NCBI GenBank assembly: GCA_964036155.1
Contig: OZ038423.1
Span: 5,843,249-5,907,248, forward strand
Origin: Diploscapter coronatus
Taxonomy: Eukaryota > Nematoda > Chromadorea > Rhabditida > Rhabditidae
Direction: 5' to 3'
DNA length: 64,000 bases
Part shown: positions 1 through 12,085 of the stretch, in pieces
How positions within the stretch are numbered: position 1 is the stretch's first letter
Layout: each line of letters begins with the position of its first letter
The notes under the pieces: model-generated
Told to the model about the DNA's origin: nothing
Seen by the model: only the letters and a program-made list of their open reading frames with translations
Databases searched by the model: none
Position numbers and translations under genes: made by a program

Positions 1-112
1 AGTTTCTAAAGTAATTCACTTAAAAAAAACGAACATTCTACTCAATAAAATTCACAAAAATAATAGAAAATTCTATTTTGTATTTAACGCGATTTATTAA
101 AAATATCTTGTC

Positions 113-2015
113 CTAATTAAGCGTGGAATGATTCCTCGATCTATTCATAACTTGAGATGCGCTACTGAAGACCTTATTTGGTCTAATTATCCTTGTCACA
201 TACAATTTATAATCACGTACGAAAAAGATGATCACGAGTGGATTGGCTAACGTGCACAATGGATAGATTGCTGAAAGACACAGAGCGAGGGGAACTGGAC
301 TCGCGAATCCGGTCTGGAAGAAGAGGCTTCCGATCGAGGCCGGAAGATTGATGCACACGAGTGGAATTGCACACTGAAATTGTTCATTATAGAATAACAT
401 CTTTAACTTGACGATATCTAATAAGCGAGAACAAAAAGCAATAATTTTAAATTTGAAAATATATTGACTCTGACAATTTTGAAAAACTCGCTAAAAAATT
501 AAACCATAAGAAGATTGCATGGATATTTTGATTCCGAATTCAAAATTTTTATTTCAACTCCGATTGACAATCAAATCCTACCTGGCAAAGGAGTAATTTG
601 AGCATTTGCCGATGTAAATTTCTCGCATTGGAACTAATCAGATTTGTGTTGATGTGCTTCATTATGGCAACCGAACAATAAACGATGAAAACGTAGTGAA
701 AAGCGAACATCAAAATCGCTTCCGTTCCTAACGACAATTGAATGATATTCACTTTCATCTGAAATTTATAGATCAACGCAAATAGATTTTCATCAAGTAG
801 AATTGACTATTTGAGCTTGTTGGAAATAATAGATGCGACATATACCTTTGAAGAAATTCCCAAATATGATGTGCGCGTAATATTGACATTAAACTGCTGC
901 CAAATCTGAAATCAGCATTCTCGAAATTCGAATGCGAATAATTTTTTACAATATCTTTGAGCGCCTCAGTCAATTCTCCGGTTCGCCACAAGACGAGTCG
1001 CATAATTATCAGCCAATTGACTAGAACCAATCCACTTATGATAACCACAAAATGAATATGGTTGCGAGTGAAGAGTACATTCATCAAGTAGGGTCTGAAA
1101 TTGGGTTAATTTTACCGGTCGTTACTCGCCTCTAAATTTCGATGCTCTTACTTGCACAATCGGAGATATCGATGAAGGAAACTATTGAGAATTAATAGCA
1201 TCATGATCTGAAACGATGCTCCCAACAGACACATTAGAATATCACCCAGAGGGAGAATTGCCAGTGGTGACAAACAAATGTAGCCCGTTGCACTCGAGGT
1301 GGATGTCATTACCTGAATATATCTTGCAAGAATTATTTTTGGTGTATTGAAATTTTGATGTGCTGTTCTTAACGAATCTTTTTTTGTAAAATTATATTTT
1401 TTACTGGCTCAAAACTGAAGTTATTTCTCGTTTGAACTTTGCGAAACGTGATTTTTCTATCTATGAAAAGTGAATATTTGTCATATTGCATTAGTTTTGC
1501 AATGTGAATGGCAACCTGTAAATAAAGAAATGACCAAATGGTGAAATGCTTTTTTGTATTTGACGAAATGACGAAATTACGGAGTACTGTGTTCAGACAT
1601 GTCATTTCAAGGCCTGAGCCTCAAAAATTCCTTGAAATGACATGTCTGTTTTGATGTCATTGTTTTCTCATGATTTTTTCCTAACTTTATCGTTCTTGTT
1701 ATCATTCTTCACGATTGGTTTGCGAAAAATCAATTAATTTTAAAATTTAAAATAAAATATTTACCGGTAGCAATGAGCAGAATAGAAGTGACTGAATGAT
1801 GCCGACGATAGCGAAGAGTAGAAAGAAATACTTGTATGACAAAATGAGTCGTGTTGAGCAGCGGAAGTAAATATCAAGTAAGAATGTGTTCACAAATACT
1901 GACAGAATTGTCACACATATGTAATAGGAAATGTATATCTTTATGTAGGTCTAAAGTAGGGTTAACTTTTGAAAGGTAACGACTAATAAAAATTTACCTC
2001 ATCTTTTAAATTCAT
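113..2015 (-). CDS. Serpentine chemoreceptor, Str superfamily (7TM GPCR)
   Basis: Exons (minus): 1998-2015, 1765-1950, 1152-1312, 950-1094, 846-905, 582-758, 113-373. All phases agree, giving 335 residues, the usual length of nematode chemoreceptors. Seen: seven hydrophobic segments; after TM1 a motif like SYKYFFLLFAI; after TM3 HRYLRLCKPYL; in loop 3 a stretch ending LHRQMLKLLLCQ; in TM7 AIYPLCTLANPLVIIFFVRDYK, the hallmark of the Str/Srd/Srj group. Family knowledge: these are candidate odorant or pheromone receptors of ciliated sensory neurons. The 44-bp intron 906-949 was found by phase: reading through it puts the next exon out of frame. The 452-bp intron 1313-1764 carries a small palindromic element. 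The subfamily (str, srj or srd) is not settled, and the 6-codon first exon is the least certain part. Confidence 0.8.
1594..1648. repeat. MITE-like palindrome, short copy, 19-bp perfect inverted repeats
   Basis: The ends read CAGACATGTCATTTCAAGG and its exact reverse complement, separated by 17 bp. It sits in the third-largest position of the receptor gene, in intron 2. A longer relative with the same termini lies at 43685-43770. No clear target duplication flanks this copy. Confidence 0.75.
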
Positions 2016-2503
2016 TATGACGAAATTATGGCAAAGCTATGATATTCCTTATATGAAGTTAGACAAAAATGAATGTAGCTGAAAAATGAAATTTGGACAA
2101 AGGACTAAAACCTTTTGAACAATCTGATGGATAAGAAATATATCTTCGAAATAAATGAGATGAAATAAGTTCGAAATTTTAATTCAAAACTCTTATTCCG
2201 CAGAATTATAACGATGCTCGCAGATATCTTATCAATTTCGAGTTATCAACATTTTCATTGCAGTAATTCAAGCGTAGTTAATCCTCTCCGTTCCTCCATC
2301 AATTCTTTTTTCAGGAATTCATCTCTTCGAGATGAAATAAAATCTAAAATTTATTTATTTAGCTCAATAATATATATATTTTTTACAAATCTAATCTAAA
2401 TAAACAACAAATACTCAATACCCATAAAAATCAAATCACTTTTCAGAAATCAGTCAATGTTTTTAGAGTATAGGTCTGATATTTATGAGCGCATTGAATG
2501 TGA

Positions 2504-4714
2504 TTAATTGAACGTAGAAACAGTGGCTATAGTAGCAGGTTTTCCAATTTGAGAATTCGAGGCTACTCTGACGTTGTTTGAGGATGCAACCCCAAGAGAG
2601 CTGGCATTTGAATCCTTCAATCGACTGCAAGTTTTCACGGCCAATCGACGAAGGTCCTTGTTTATTAAGACGTAAACTACGATATTCACTGCTCCTGAAA
2701 ATGAGAATGATGTTCATATCATGTTTTAGATGAGCTCACCTGAGGCCATCAACCCACTCATATAAAAGGGACCGATAGAACGAAAAACAGAGTATCCAAT
2801 CATTTCGACGAAACCAACACCGACAGAGGGGATCGTGATGAACACCATCGACTGCAGCAGAATGCCCAGAGAGGTTTGGTTCGCCTGTTGAAACTAGAAA
2901 ACTCATTAAGATTTCTATTTTTCAATTTATTTTAATTTCTCGACTAGATTATTTTTGTTTTGCTATCTTCTTAGTAGACTTGCAAATAAAACCCTCGCCC
3001 GCGAGTCGGAGATCGAATGCGGGCTTGGGTGTCAAATTTTGACAAAAGTTACAAGTCTGCTTCTTAGCGAATGCAAATTGCATCGGATTAAACGATATAC
3101 AACTCAATAATCCTGCGAAATTATAACTCCAATTGTGGAAAGAAATGTAGTATGAGTGGTAATTGTCTGATGACGCAAGGAGTTCATTGGCTCGGTGAGT
3201 GTAAAAAAGGATTTCCCTTATGAACTTTCTTCAAAAACTAAACACTCGTTAAAAACTTAAATAAGTTGTCCAGAAATTATTGGCGTAAATGGATATTTAA
3301 TAAAAAAATTATAGGTTCCTACTTGTCTAAATTTAGCATCTTCATTTCTAAATGTCTGCTGATTTGTTTTCCGCCTCAATTCTTTCAGCTTCTCGAGCAT
3401 CACGAGCGTCAGAATTATCACTAGACAGCCAATCGTCTGAATCAACAGGAATTACTTGTAAGAATAATTATTTTCAGTTCAAAGAAATGAGGGCAATTTC
3501 ATCTACGAATTTTAAATAGCCGCATTAAATAAAGTTGAATGCAAACCATATTTGAAACTCCCCAATAGTATCTAAATTGATCGCTGACAAAGCAACCAAC
3601 GGTGGCACAGTTGGTGTGTTTTTCGATTGGGGATGATAGGAACAGATAAATAACATCGAAGGCAGCGAACAATACAGCTATCAGTAGTGAAATATTTGCA
3701 AAGACGCCGTTGTTGAATTTTCGATAATAGGTAGGAATGATTATGGCCTGAATTTATGGTAAATTAAACGTCCAATATCTTAATTGGCATCTCGCAATCA
3801 TAGTCGTGCTATTTGAAAAAAAAATACAAAGTTGTAGTCAAATGCAAAATGGTACTCACAATATTTCGGTCCAACGCAATTGCAGTCGTCAAGATAAGTT
3901 TAATTTTGAGTTGAAGTGGCTGAACTTGCGAAGAAATCATTAGATATTTCGGATGATAAGAAATTTCGACAGGATTCCAATAAGTCACCAGGAATATAGT
4001 GTATGGGTATCCTAAAGGTATTCAAAAATAGGTGATTTAAAAATTGCAATTTACCAAGCAATGCCAATAAGAAATCGCTCAATGTCAAATACAATATCAG
4101 ACGCATGCATTTGTTGGTACGTAGTGATTTGTTCCTAAATTTTTAGCTAAATATTTAATTTTTCCTATAAAATCTTTATGGACTTTTCCTATTTAAGTTT
4201 GAGTGTTTGGCTTATTATTCATTTGAAATATTTTCACACTTCACGTGAATATTACTTCTAAAAATTTCGTGAAGCTTTGTGTCCAATTTCTCACGATGGT
4301 AACTCAAAGAATGACTACTATATTTATTTGAGCTTCCCATTGTCCATGAGAAAGTTTGGAACAGAATGATATAATGTTTGATTTGTTTGATAAATACAAT
4401 TTTTCAGAAAGCTAAATTGTTCAAATTTCATCCACATTGTCAATGGAAAAATATTCTGATAGAATAATCAATATGTGCAAACTTTCTCTTACTTCATTAT
4501 TTGTAAAAAAAAATTGGCATTTTCTTATCCAAAATCTTCAAGAATCAATATCATTGGTCCTGAAAAGTAAAACTGACCTTGCAAATAGAAACAAAATGAA
4601 CGCATTCCCGAATAACGATATTGTCTCGAAGAAGATGATGAGCACCTCCAGAACGAGAAACATTTCCATCGCCATCGTGGCTTTATCGTCCTTATATAAT
4701 TCGGAATCAGACAT
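2504..4714 (-). CDS. Serpentine chemoreceptor, Srbc family (7TM GPCR)
   Basis: Exons (minus): 4578-4714, 4055-4134, 3860-4011, 3547-3747, 3323-3436, 2740-2884, 2504-2694. All seven join in phase, giving 339 residues. Seen: TM2 LYLTLSDFLLALLGYPYTIF; TM3 end LILTTAIALDR (a DR-type motif); extracellular loop NCATVGCFVSDQFRYYWGVS; TM6 ITIPSVGVGFVEMIG; TM7 GPFYMSGLMASGAVNIVVYV followed by LINKDLR. The GCFVSD..F.YYWG.SN and GPFY...L..G blocks are what I recall as typical of nematode Srbc receptors. The start is the first ATG of exon 1, right before a hydrophobic segment. It lies 489 bp upstream of the Str-type receptor on the same strand, a tandem arrangement of different families. The role is inferred: chemosensory GPCR of sensory cilia. 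Confidence 0.88.
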
Positions 4715-5631
4715 TGGAGGAGTTTGATAACAGGGTTGCGTGAGGAAGGGAATAATTGTAGAGTGCTTCTTGGCTCACAGACTACATCCTCACGAAATAC
4801 GGAAAAAATACATTTCTATTGAGGCTCGCAGAAACGAATTGACAATTTCGTGAGATGGAGCGCAATACAACTTGAGTGAACGGAAGATATTTTAGTTGTA
4901 AGGTGAAAGAATTTTGATATGACTAATCTAGGGTTGCAGACCTACAAAAATTATATCGGTTTTTATTTTCTGAAAAGAATCATAATTGTATGCCAAAAAT
5001 GCAAGTATTCTGTGAACTTATGAAATGTACAACATTGTTTCTACCACTTCTATTCTTCTCAGACTGAAATATCGCAAAAAATCAAAGTGTAAAGTTCATA
5101 GTGCAATATTATGAGTACAAACAAATTATATCTAGAACACAAGTTGTATAGATAAATTGCAATCTATCCCCAAGCACTTGGTATAAACTATCCCATAATT
5201 TTATGCGGGAGAAAACTAAGTGAAAATTCAATTCATTTTGGATTACAAACTTCTCACGATAAGAAGTTAAAGATAATGCTGAAATAAGGGTTTCTATTCA
5301 ATTATTTCCTTTAGGCAAAAACACATAATAGTTCGCCATAAAACAATAATAATAATATGTGATAGAGTATATTTTCAATGTCATTCTTCATTATCTTCTC
5401 TAGCATAAATTTATTCATCTCATTCTATATGAAAATTTGTATTGTAGAATAGTAAAGTTTCCGGATGCACGTAAATTCTTCCTCTCCGACTATGAATCAG
5501 AATGACTAAACTCTCCCTTCTTATTCGACTTTTTTCTTTCTCTAATTTGTCTGGCATATTATAACTCATTCCCATTGTACGGCGTAACCACATTTCTACA
5601 AACACTTAATTTGGGAGCACTTTTAATTAAA
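4715..5631. other. Divergent intergenic region
   Basis: This lies between the heads of the Srbc gene (leftward) and the secreted-protein gene (rightward), so it should hold both promoters. It is AT-rich and I see no coding exon, RNA gene or clear repeat in it. Confidence 0.6.
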
Positions 5632-6779
5632 ATGCATTCTATATTTTTATTGTCGTTGGCTATAACCGTGCAATTTTGCTGGAGTTTCAATGTGCCTCGG
5701 AATCTGGACAAACGACAAATCGATTTCGATGAGGGGTTCTTGGAGATGCAAGTCGAGCCCAATTTGCCACACCTCGAATCAAGCATGCAGCACCTGAGTG
5801 TAATTTAAATAATATTAAATTATTTTTACGGTTCTTTTTGACGGTTGGAATGATTGTTTTATTCAACTTCTTTCAAATGTAATTGAGAATTTGATGCGAA
5901 AAACACGGTTCTATTCGAAGAAAATAATTTAGAAAGAAGGATCCTTTTATGCATCTTTTAGATCCTTCCAGTATTTGTGTTGCGCGAATTGGAAAATTCA
6001 AAAGGTCGAGGTTTTGAAGCTTCTTTCAAAAACTCGTAGTAAAGTCCAAGGATGAAAGTTTTCCATTCGAAATCGAAGCACATGCAATTTTATTTCTAGA
6101 AACAAACACGGATCCTGGTTCTAAAAATTTAAGATTTCGTCCAATCCTAGTTTGAGTCATAGTAAACAAACGAAACTTATCTTCATATGTGTCGTCGTCT
6201 ATGAAGTGGAACTATTTTGAAACTTCATGTATGATTTGTAATGATGAATTTGTCTGCAAATGTAGAACAAAAGTCGATCTTCGTAACTTTAAAGCTCTAG
6301 TGATCAGCCAAGTTTTAAATTTAGGAGCTGATCGCTCAACTTGAAGAGGAAGAGGCTGCGCAGTGGCAGAGAATCGTTGACCAGACGGATGCAACGGAGG
6401 AGAAACAGAAAGAACCAGAGCAGCAGCATCAACAGCAGAAAGAATCGATTCCTGTGGCTCCGCACGCCGCCTCTACCACTCCTCTGCTGGATGCGTTGCA
6501 CGGACTGGTTGTCGAGGCTGAAAAGCTGCATCAGGAACAGCTCAAACACGAGCAGTTGAAGACGGCTGCCACCAAATCGGAAGTCATCTATCAAACCAAG
6601 ACAATTTCACCTGCTACAACGTACAGTCCAAACACTTCTCCATCCACGACAACTCTTCAAGTAAGATACATTTTAAGACTTAGAAAGTCAACCAAATATT
6701 GCCGATTCAGGCGACTACTTCAAATGCACCAACTGAGAAGTCAATAGAATCAGCATCAGAGCCGTCGAAGACTCCTTAA
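5632..6779 (+). CDS. Secreted Gln/Glu-rich low-complexity protein, unrecognised
   Basis: Exons: 5632-5799, 6325-6660, 6711-6779; both junctions are phase 0; 190 residues. Seen: an N-terminal signal peptide (MHSIFLLSLAITVQFCWS), then a dibasic site in NLDKRQIDFDEG, then from residue 57 a very hydrophilic Glu/Gln-rich stretch likely to form helix (LIAQLEEEEAAQWQR), a second helix-prone part (LHGLVVEAEKLHQEQLKHEQ) and a Ser/Thr/Pro tail. No cysteine follows the signal peptide. The KR site leaves room for proprotein cleavage, but no amidation Gly follows it, so a neuropeptide role is not supported. The start was chosen because an ATG 57 bp further upstream would bury the signal peptide. I do not recognise the family. 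Exon structure is well supported; function is unknown. Confidence 0.72.
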
Positions 6780-8492
6780 AACCGAGAAGAACAGCGACAT
6801 TCCTTCTTAAATTATCGGAGAATTTTATCAACCATCAAATTAGATCGGGCTTCATGAGTTTTATGAAATGCTCAATAATATAATTGTGTCAGACAAATAC
6901 TTTTCTTCAAAAAAAATTTTTTTTTTTTAGCATTTCAATACACATTTTTAGTTTTTTTTTTTTTTATATTCAACGATGACTATTGAAGTCCTTCTTAAAG
7001 ACGTTTATTTTAAGAAGAGTAGACAATTACTTCTATTTTCATGAAAGAAATTGACCCAAATCTATTATTCGGCCTTCAGCATTAGCGATAATCAATTAGA
7101 CAAGTGAAATTCGTTCAATTAAATATCTATATTTTTAAAATCATTCGCATGTTAATGAATGAAAATATAAATAATCACAAAACTTGTGTGAATCGGAAAT
7201 CGAGCATTTTCAATTTATTCGATTTTCATTAGACAGAATCATTCTGTCAATCGACAAAATTTCTCTTACATCTAAATACCCCATTTCTCAGTTGTGCATT
7301 TAACCTTTTGTATTCTTGCAATGGTTGATTATTCGCTCTGGGCGTAATTGCTGAAATTTGTTTAAAGTTTTGAAAAACTCAAAAATCTTTTTTTTAGATT
7401 TGAATAATGATTATTGAATTTGCATTTGATGCATTTGTTCAACTTCTCAATATATTGCAATAATTGATAAACGTTATTATTATAAATCTTTAATCGATTT
7501 AGAAAATACACCAAAGCTAATAACGTTAATGGAATGAACATCGAATATGATCAATTTGTAAAAAAAAATACTCATTTTCAGAACAATCAAAATGGAACAG
7601 TTTCTGCGTCTGGAACAAATAAGATTAGTCTTGTTAGCGGGGCAAATTCTATAACTGGAAATGTGGGATTTGTTATTTTTATTTTGTTGATCTGCAGAAA
7701 GTTCTCTTTATAATTTATTGTATTAATTTTCTATTGAAACGATACTTCGACTCTAAGACAATTTGCAACAAAACTTATCGAGGACCCCACGTAAAGTTTG
7801 TACAATTTCTCCCATATCAGGCAGTTTATCGCTTGTCCTAAATCTGGAACGTGCAAATTGCAACATGATTATTTATATGTGATAACAACGAAGAAATAGC
7901 ATATGGAGATGAGAGACTGTTCTAAAATCATTCATTCCTCGACGCTTTTGGACTCAAACATCTCTGACTCGACAATAAGGCATACTATTCTTAAATTTTC
8001 AGATATCAAATAGTGTAGCTGTGTCATATATCGAAAGCGAGACGAATGGAGACAAAATGGCAGTCGAGGCGTCGAATGGAACCACCACTCAAGCTGTCCC
8101 TGGAATCAATATTACTACAAATTCTCCTAATTTTAGTATAAATATTGCTTACCCTTGTGTTCGAATTAATATATTTTGATTTTTCCCGTGATTATAGATT
8201 TGCTATTTGGTAATTTATACAAAACTATACCAACTCCAATTATAAATTCAATAATCTTGTAGGCTTCTTATGATGCTATTTCACTCGGACCAAATAGTTT
8301 ATTATGAACAAGACAGATAATTCACTTTTAAATTTATTGTACGCAGTAAATTATCGCAAGATTTTTTTCAACACATTTCATAATTATCCCGAAAATTGGA
8401 ATGACATTCAAAACAAACCAGTATACTTCTTGTTACACTGCTCATTATTTATAAATAGTGAACGTGCATAATGGGAATTTCATGTAACTTGT
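6780..8492. other. Intergenic region with possible small coding pieces
   Basis: It holds poly(T) runs near 6909-6929 and 6953-6965. Two short plus-strand stretches preceded by TTTCAG-type acceptors (7582-7660 and 8003-8179) read in compatible phase as Asn/Gly/Thr-rich peptide (for example SNGTTTQAVPGINITTNSPN), the second ending in TGA at 8177. No convincing first exon or start codon was found, so I do not call a gene. The rest of the stretch shows nothing. Confidence 0.3.
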
Positions 8493-10179
8493 TTATATAG
8501 TGATTTCTAGAGATTCAGCAAACTCTCCGTAGTCCTTGAAATCGGCTTTGGTCCTGAATAGTTTGTATGAAAATTCGTTACACTTCTGCGTTTTCTTTCT
8601 TTCGATTTTTGACGACAAGCTTACTTTCTTGCTAAATGAAAACAATTATAAATAATTCCTACCAGTTATCTTTGAAGCCTCCTCTCGTAATTCCATGAAT
8701 CCTTTTAGTGTGCCTGCTGATGCAGCTGCGAAATGGGGAGGCGTAAGTGCAGTCTTGAGTCGTACAGGTAAAGCTGAAAATAATAAAAATAATTCTCCAT
8801 TCCCTATTTTTATTATTATTGATATTGGAAACATTTTATGGATGTATTTGAATTCTTCGTCGAAGGTTGCTTTGAGGCAAAAATTAGTGAAATATAACCT
8901 ACCGAACTTTCGTGTAATGACTCTTCGCGTGATCGTACAGATTTGTGCCCTTCAAGACCAAATTACACATCTGAAATCCCGTGTTGAAAAATGTGTACGA
9001 AATGATGAAAAGTCACTTCATCTACAAAAATTTTGCAAAAATGAAATAATCACCTTGCACTGAATATATCCCTTCTTGAGTTCATGCCCAGTTTTTGTTC
9101 CTCGATGCCTCCTCTCATTTGATTCATCTTGTGGGGAATAGTGATCGAAATCGAATGTTTCGCTAAAATTTATAAACTAAAACACGGATTTTAAATCTTA
9201 AATATTGTATTCGCGGATTCCTTCCAATTTATATTTGGAGTCTGAATTTTCCTTAGAAACATATCCTTGCCTTTCATTTAGTGTTTCATTGGCATAGACG
9301 GTCGCTGAGCGTTGAATATCATAGAACAAAGAACTATCTGGCTCGGCAAACTGTGTACTGGATCTATCCTAAAAACTTATATGACTTTTTGAAGAGAGCG
9401 ATAATCGTCTTTCAAAGTAGCTCGTTGAAGATGTTTCGATAAACTTATTTGCAGCTTTTTGTAACAGAATAATTGCAATACCCCACTCGCAGTAGAGTAC
9501 TCGTTCGACTCGTGGTCGGTCTGAATCTGTTCTTCTCGTTTCACAATGCTTTCCAAAATGCTGTTCACTGATGCGTGATTTAGTGATTCCTCGAATTTAT
9601 AATTGGAAGAAGAGCTGGATTGTTCCTGAAATTTTAGAATTTAATGCCTATTTTAAATTTAAAGATTACATCAGTTTCCAGAGTGTATTTCTTGAAGAAA
9701 TCCTTGATGCTGTAGACGAAATTAACAGTGCAATCGTTCAGCTGAAATTAGCTTATTTTGAAATAAATAAATCGGAGTACACATAATTTATTCGGGAATT
9801 TCAAATCATGATAAGAATGAAATTGAGTATTAATCATTTCGGAATTTTGTTTCTATGAAGATATTAAATTCAGACCTCTTCAGCAATCATGTGAGAAGTC
9901 GTGCATGGACCGTGCTCGACGTAGTAGAAAATCTTATCTCTCTTAGCGATCTTTGCAGATGTAGATTCCTAAAATTTCCGTCAAAATACTGCTTATCAAT
10001 TGTCATTTGAAGAAAAATCTGGTGTAAGCTTTCAGTTGATATTGTTATAATTTTAAAAATCTGACTTTAGCAGGGATATCGTGATGTTCGAGGATTGAGA
10101 TTGCCAAATTGTCAATGGATCGATTGCAGGACATGTGACTGATTGATTGGAGACTTCTCTGGAACTCAAATCTATTCAT
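8493..10179 (-). CDS. C2H2 zinc-finger protein with two fingers
   Basis: Exons (minus): 10066-10179, 9876-9968, 9670-9741, 9482-9625, 9271-9368, 9054-9162, 8903-8970, 8663-8773, 8493-8631. All phases agree, giving 315 residues. Finger 1 (residues 209-228, split over two exons) is C-X2-C-X11-H-X3-H, one residue short of the classic spacing. Finger 2 (236-259; CTYASPFRSCISRHTKRIH) is C-X4-C-X12-H-X4-H. The N-terminal two thirds has no recognised domain and is Ser/Glu-rich; the C-terminus is Lys/Arg-rich. Intron 5 (9163-9270) begins with GC (AG|GCAAGG), the usual context for GC-AG introns, and phase requires it. A possible second start is Met16. Inferred role: nucleic-acid binding in the nucleus. 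The orthologue is not recognised. Confidence 0.8.
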
Positions 10180-11205
10180 TCAATTCAACCAAATTCAACC
10201 AACCAGATAAATCTCAACATTGCTAGCCAATTCTACAGGTACTTCTACCAGAATTCGACACCTCTCCTGCATTGCTGAACAGACTAAATTTATTTCTAAA
10301 TATAAATGGATAAAATTAGGCACAATGTATATTGAATGCAAACGATATCAAGCAGTGTCTGGTGTAAAATAGTGCACAGAAGAGTAGAGAATTGATCGAA
10401 ATGCGCGCGCAAATGGAGAATGTGAGAGCAGAGATGCAGATAAAATAGAGACATAGGGCACGCATCTGCATTGCACCTGGTACACAAGGCAATGCGAAAT
10501 CTTAGGGGATTGTACACCTGCACGTCTTTTTCTTACAATAATTTGTTTATTAAAATAGTTAATTTTCAATTTAATATTCTATTATTCAACCTGGAATTTT
10601 TATTCTTATCGAAAATATCACTAACTTTAGACTATCTGAACTTATAAACTCTGGTAAAATTTATGGAATAACATTTGCAAAAGAGTTTACAGAAGTTGCT
10701 ACCTATTTTTAACACATGAAATAATTTCAATTATTTATTGTGGAGCGTATGAAATTTTTGTAGATTATTTTGGATAGTTCTTTAAGGTCCGAGTTGATTG
10801 AGCTTGGGTTCAGTGTTGTTGATAGCTGTAAAATTCACAACCACAAAAATAGAATACTTAAAATAAGAAGAGAATTAATAGTACCTGCAATCATGCATGA
10901 ATATCAAAAATCGTGAATCTTATTTGTAGAAGTTTCTGAATACTCAAGTATGGAAGAGGTTAATCATTCCACTTGATGAAAGGAAGATCGATGAAAGAGG
11001 AGAATGATGAGATATTCGACGATGATGTGGAAAAAAGTCGTGAAGTGAGACGAAGCATTACGCAACATCCTCTTGCAGCAGCACGTCTTTCTGAACGTAA
11101 TAGAGTAAAAGTGGAAGTCTTAAAATTTTCTTAAATTTTACTTGTTTCCATTCGCGACACATTTGTTCTTCTGGAAAATAACTATCATGACATTTGACCA
11201 CAAAT
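10180..11205. other. Intergenic, no gene seen
   Basis: This lies between two minus-strand genes. A 52-codon plus-strand reading frame (10977-11134) is present but has no splice or family support. I see no repeat or RNA gene. Confidence 0.5.
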
Positions 11206-11854
11206 TTACACCTCTTTGCAGACATTTTTCCAGACCTCTTTGTCGTTGTCGCAGAATTTACGTATGATTTTGGTGCCGTTGCTCTTCGTCTCGACTTCTC
11301 TGAAGAAAAAAATTATGAGTTTTTGAATCTGTCATTTGACGTTCCTTACTGACTTAATGCAGGGAGGGTTGTACTTCTCGCAGCGAACCTCCTTCTCGTC
11401 GATTTTCTTCTGTCCAGATTTCAGATGCGCAGCTTTGTCTTTCAGATAGCCGGCTGAATGATTATATTCGATCCGAGCTTGCGCACCATTTTTATTCTAT
11501 CATTACGGAATTCACTGGCAAAATTCCGTCTATTGTTTAGTCTTTATCGTTCATTCTTGAAAACTTGATATCGTAATGATTTATTCAAGATCAAATAATT
11601 GCTAATTTGTAACAGTAGCCAATGGAGACCATCCAAAAATTGGTCACTTTGAGCGAAAGAATGTGTAGAAGAGATTCACTTGTCGATGGTATTACATAAA
11701 TAATTGTTACTTTTTCCATAGCTAGTGGCTACTTTTATAAATTACGAATAAATTTCTTACTTGAGTAGCACTTTCCCATGAACGGGAGGATCGAACATCG
11801 AATGGCAGCGAGTTCGAAAGACAGGATGAGCAGGCAGAGGAGAATGGGGCGCAT
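11206..11854 (-). CDS. Small secreted cysteine-containing protein
   Basis: Exons (minus): 11761-11854, 11354-11453, 11206-11299. Phases are 1 and 2 and fit exactly, giving 95 residues. Seen: start Met followed by a hydrophobic signal (ILLCLLILSFELAAIRC), then a charged body with Cys in CSILPFMGKCYS, RCEKYNPPC, KFCDND and NVCKEV, the last close to the C-terminus. After signal cleavage six or seven cysteines remain. There is no membrane anchor or GPI-type tail. The spacing does not match Kunitz, ShK or TIL patterns as I know them; a loose resemblance to three-finger (Ly6-like) folds cannot be excluded. Splice sites are good (CATTCAG, TTCTTCAG). Function unknown. Confidence 0.7.
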
Positions 11855-12085
11855 TCGATGAATGAGTTTCGGGTAATGATAAAATCATTTGATATGGAAA
11901 AAGACAGCTATCAAGCATTTCAAGCTGCAATATAATTTCAAATGAACATAATGCTCATGTATTTGCATCCTTGTATTTTTGTAGTTCACGTACTTGAAAT
12001 TGGATTAAACAGTTTCTTTTTCTTTCTGAAGATCAACTTGCAGGAATGCCTTGTTATCAAAGTAAGCAATAAAATTTCTAACAAA

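Noticed and set aside
8695..9063. 122-codon plus-strand frame
   Set aside because: It is the shadow of zinc-finger exons 7 and 8 on the other strand, whose phases all agree.
10977..11134. 52-codon acidic plus-strand frame
   Set aside because: Short, no signal peptide, no splice partners.
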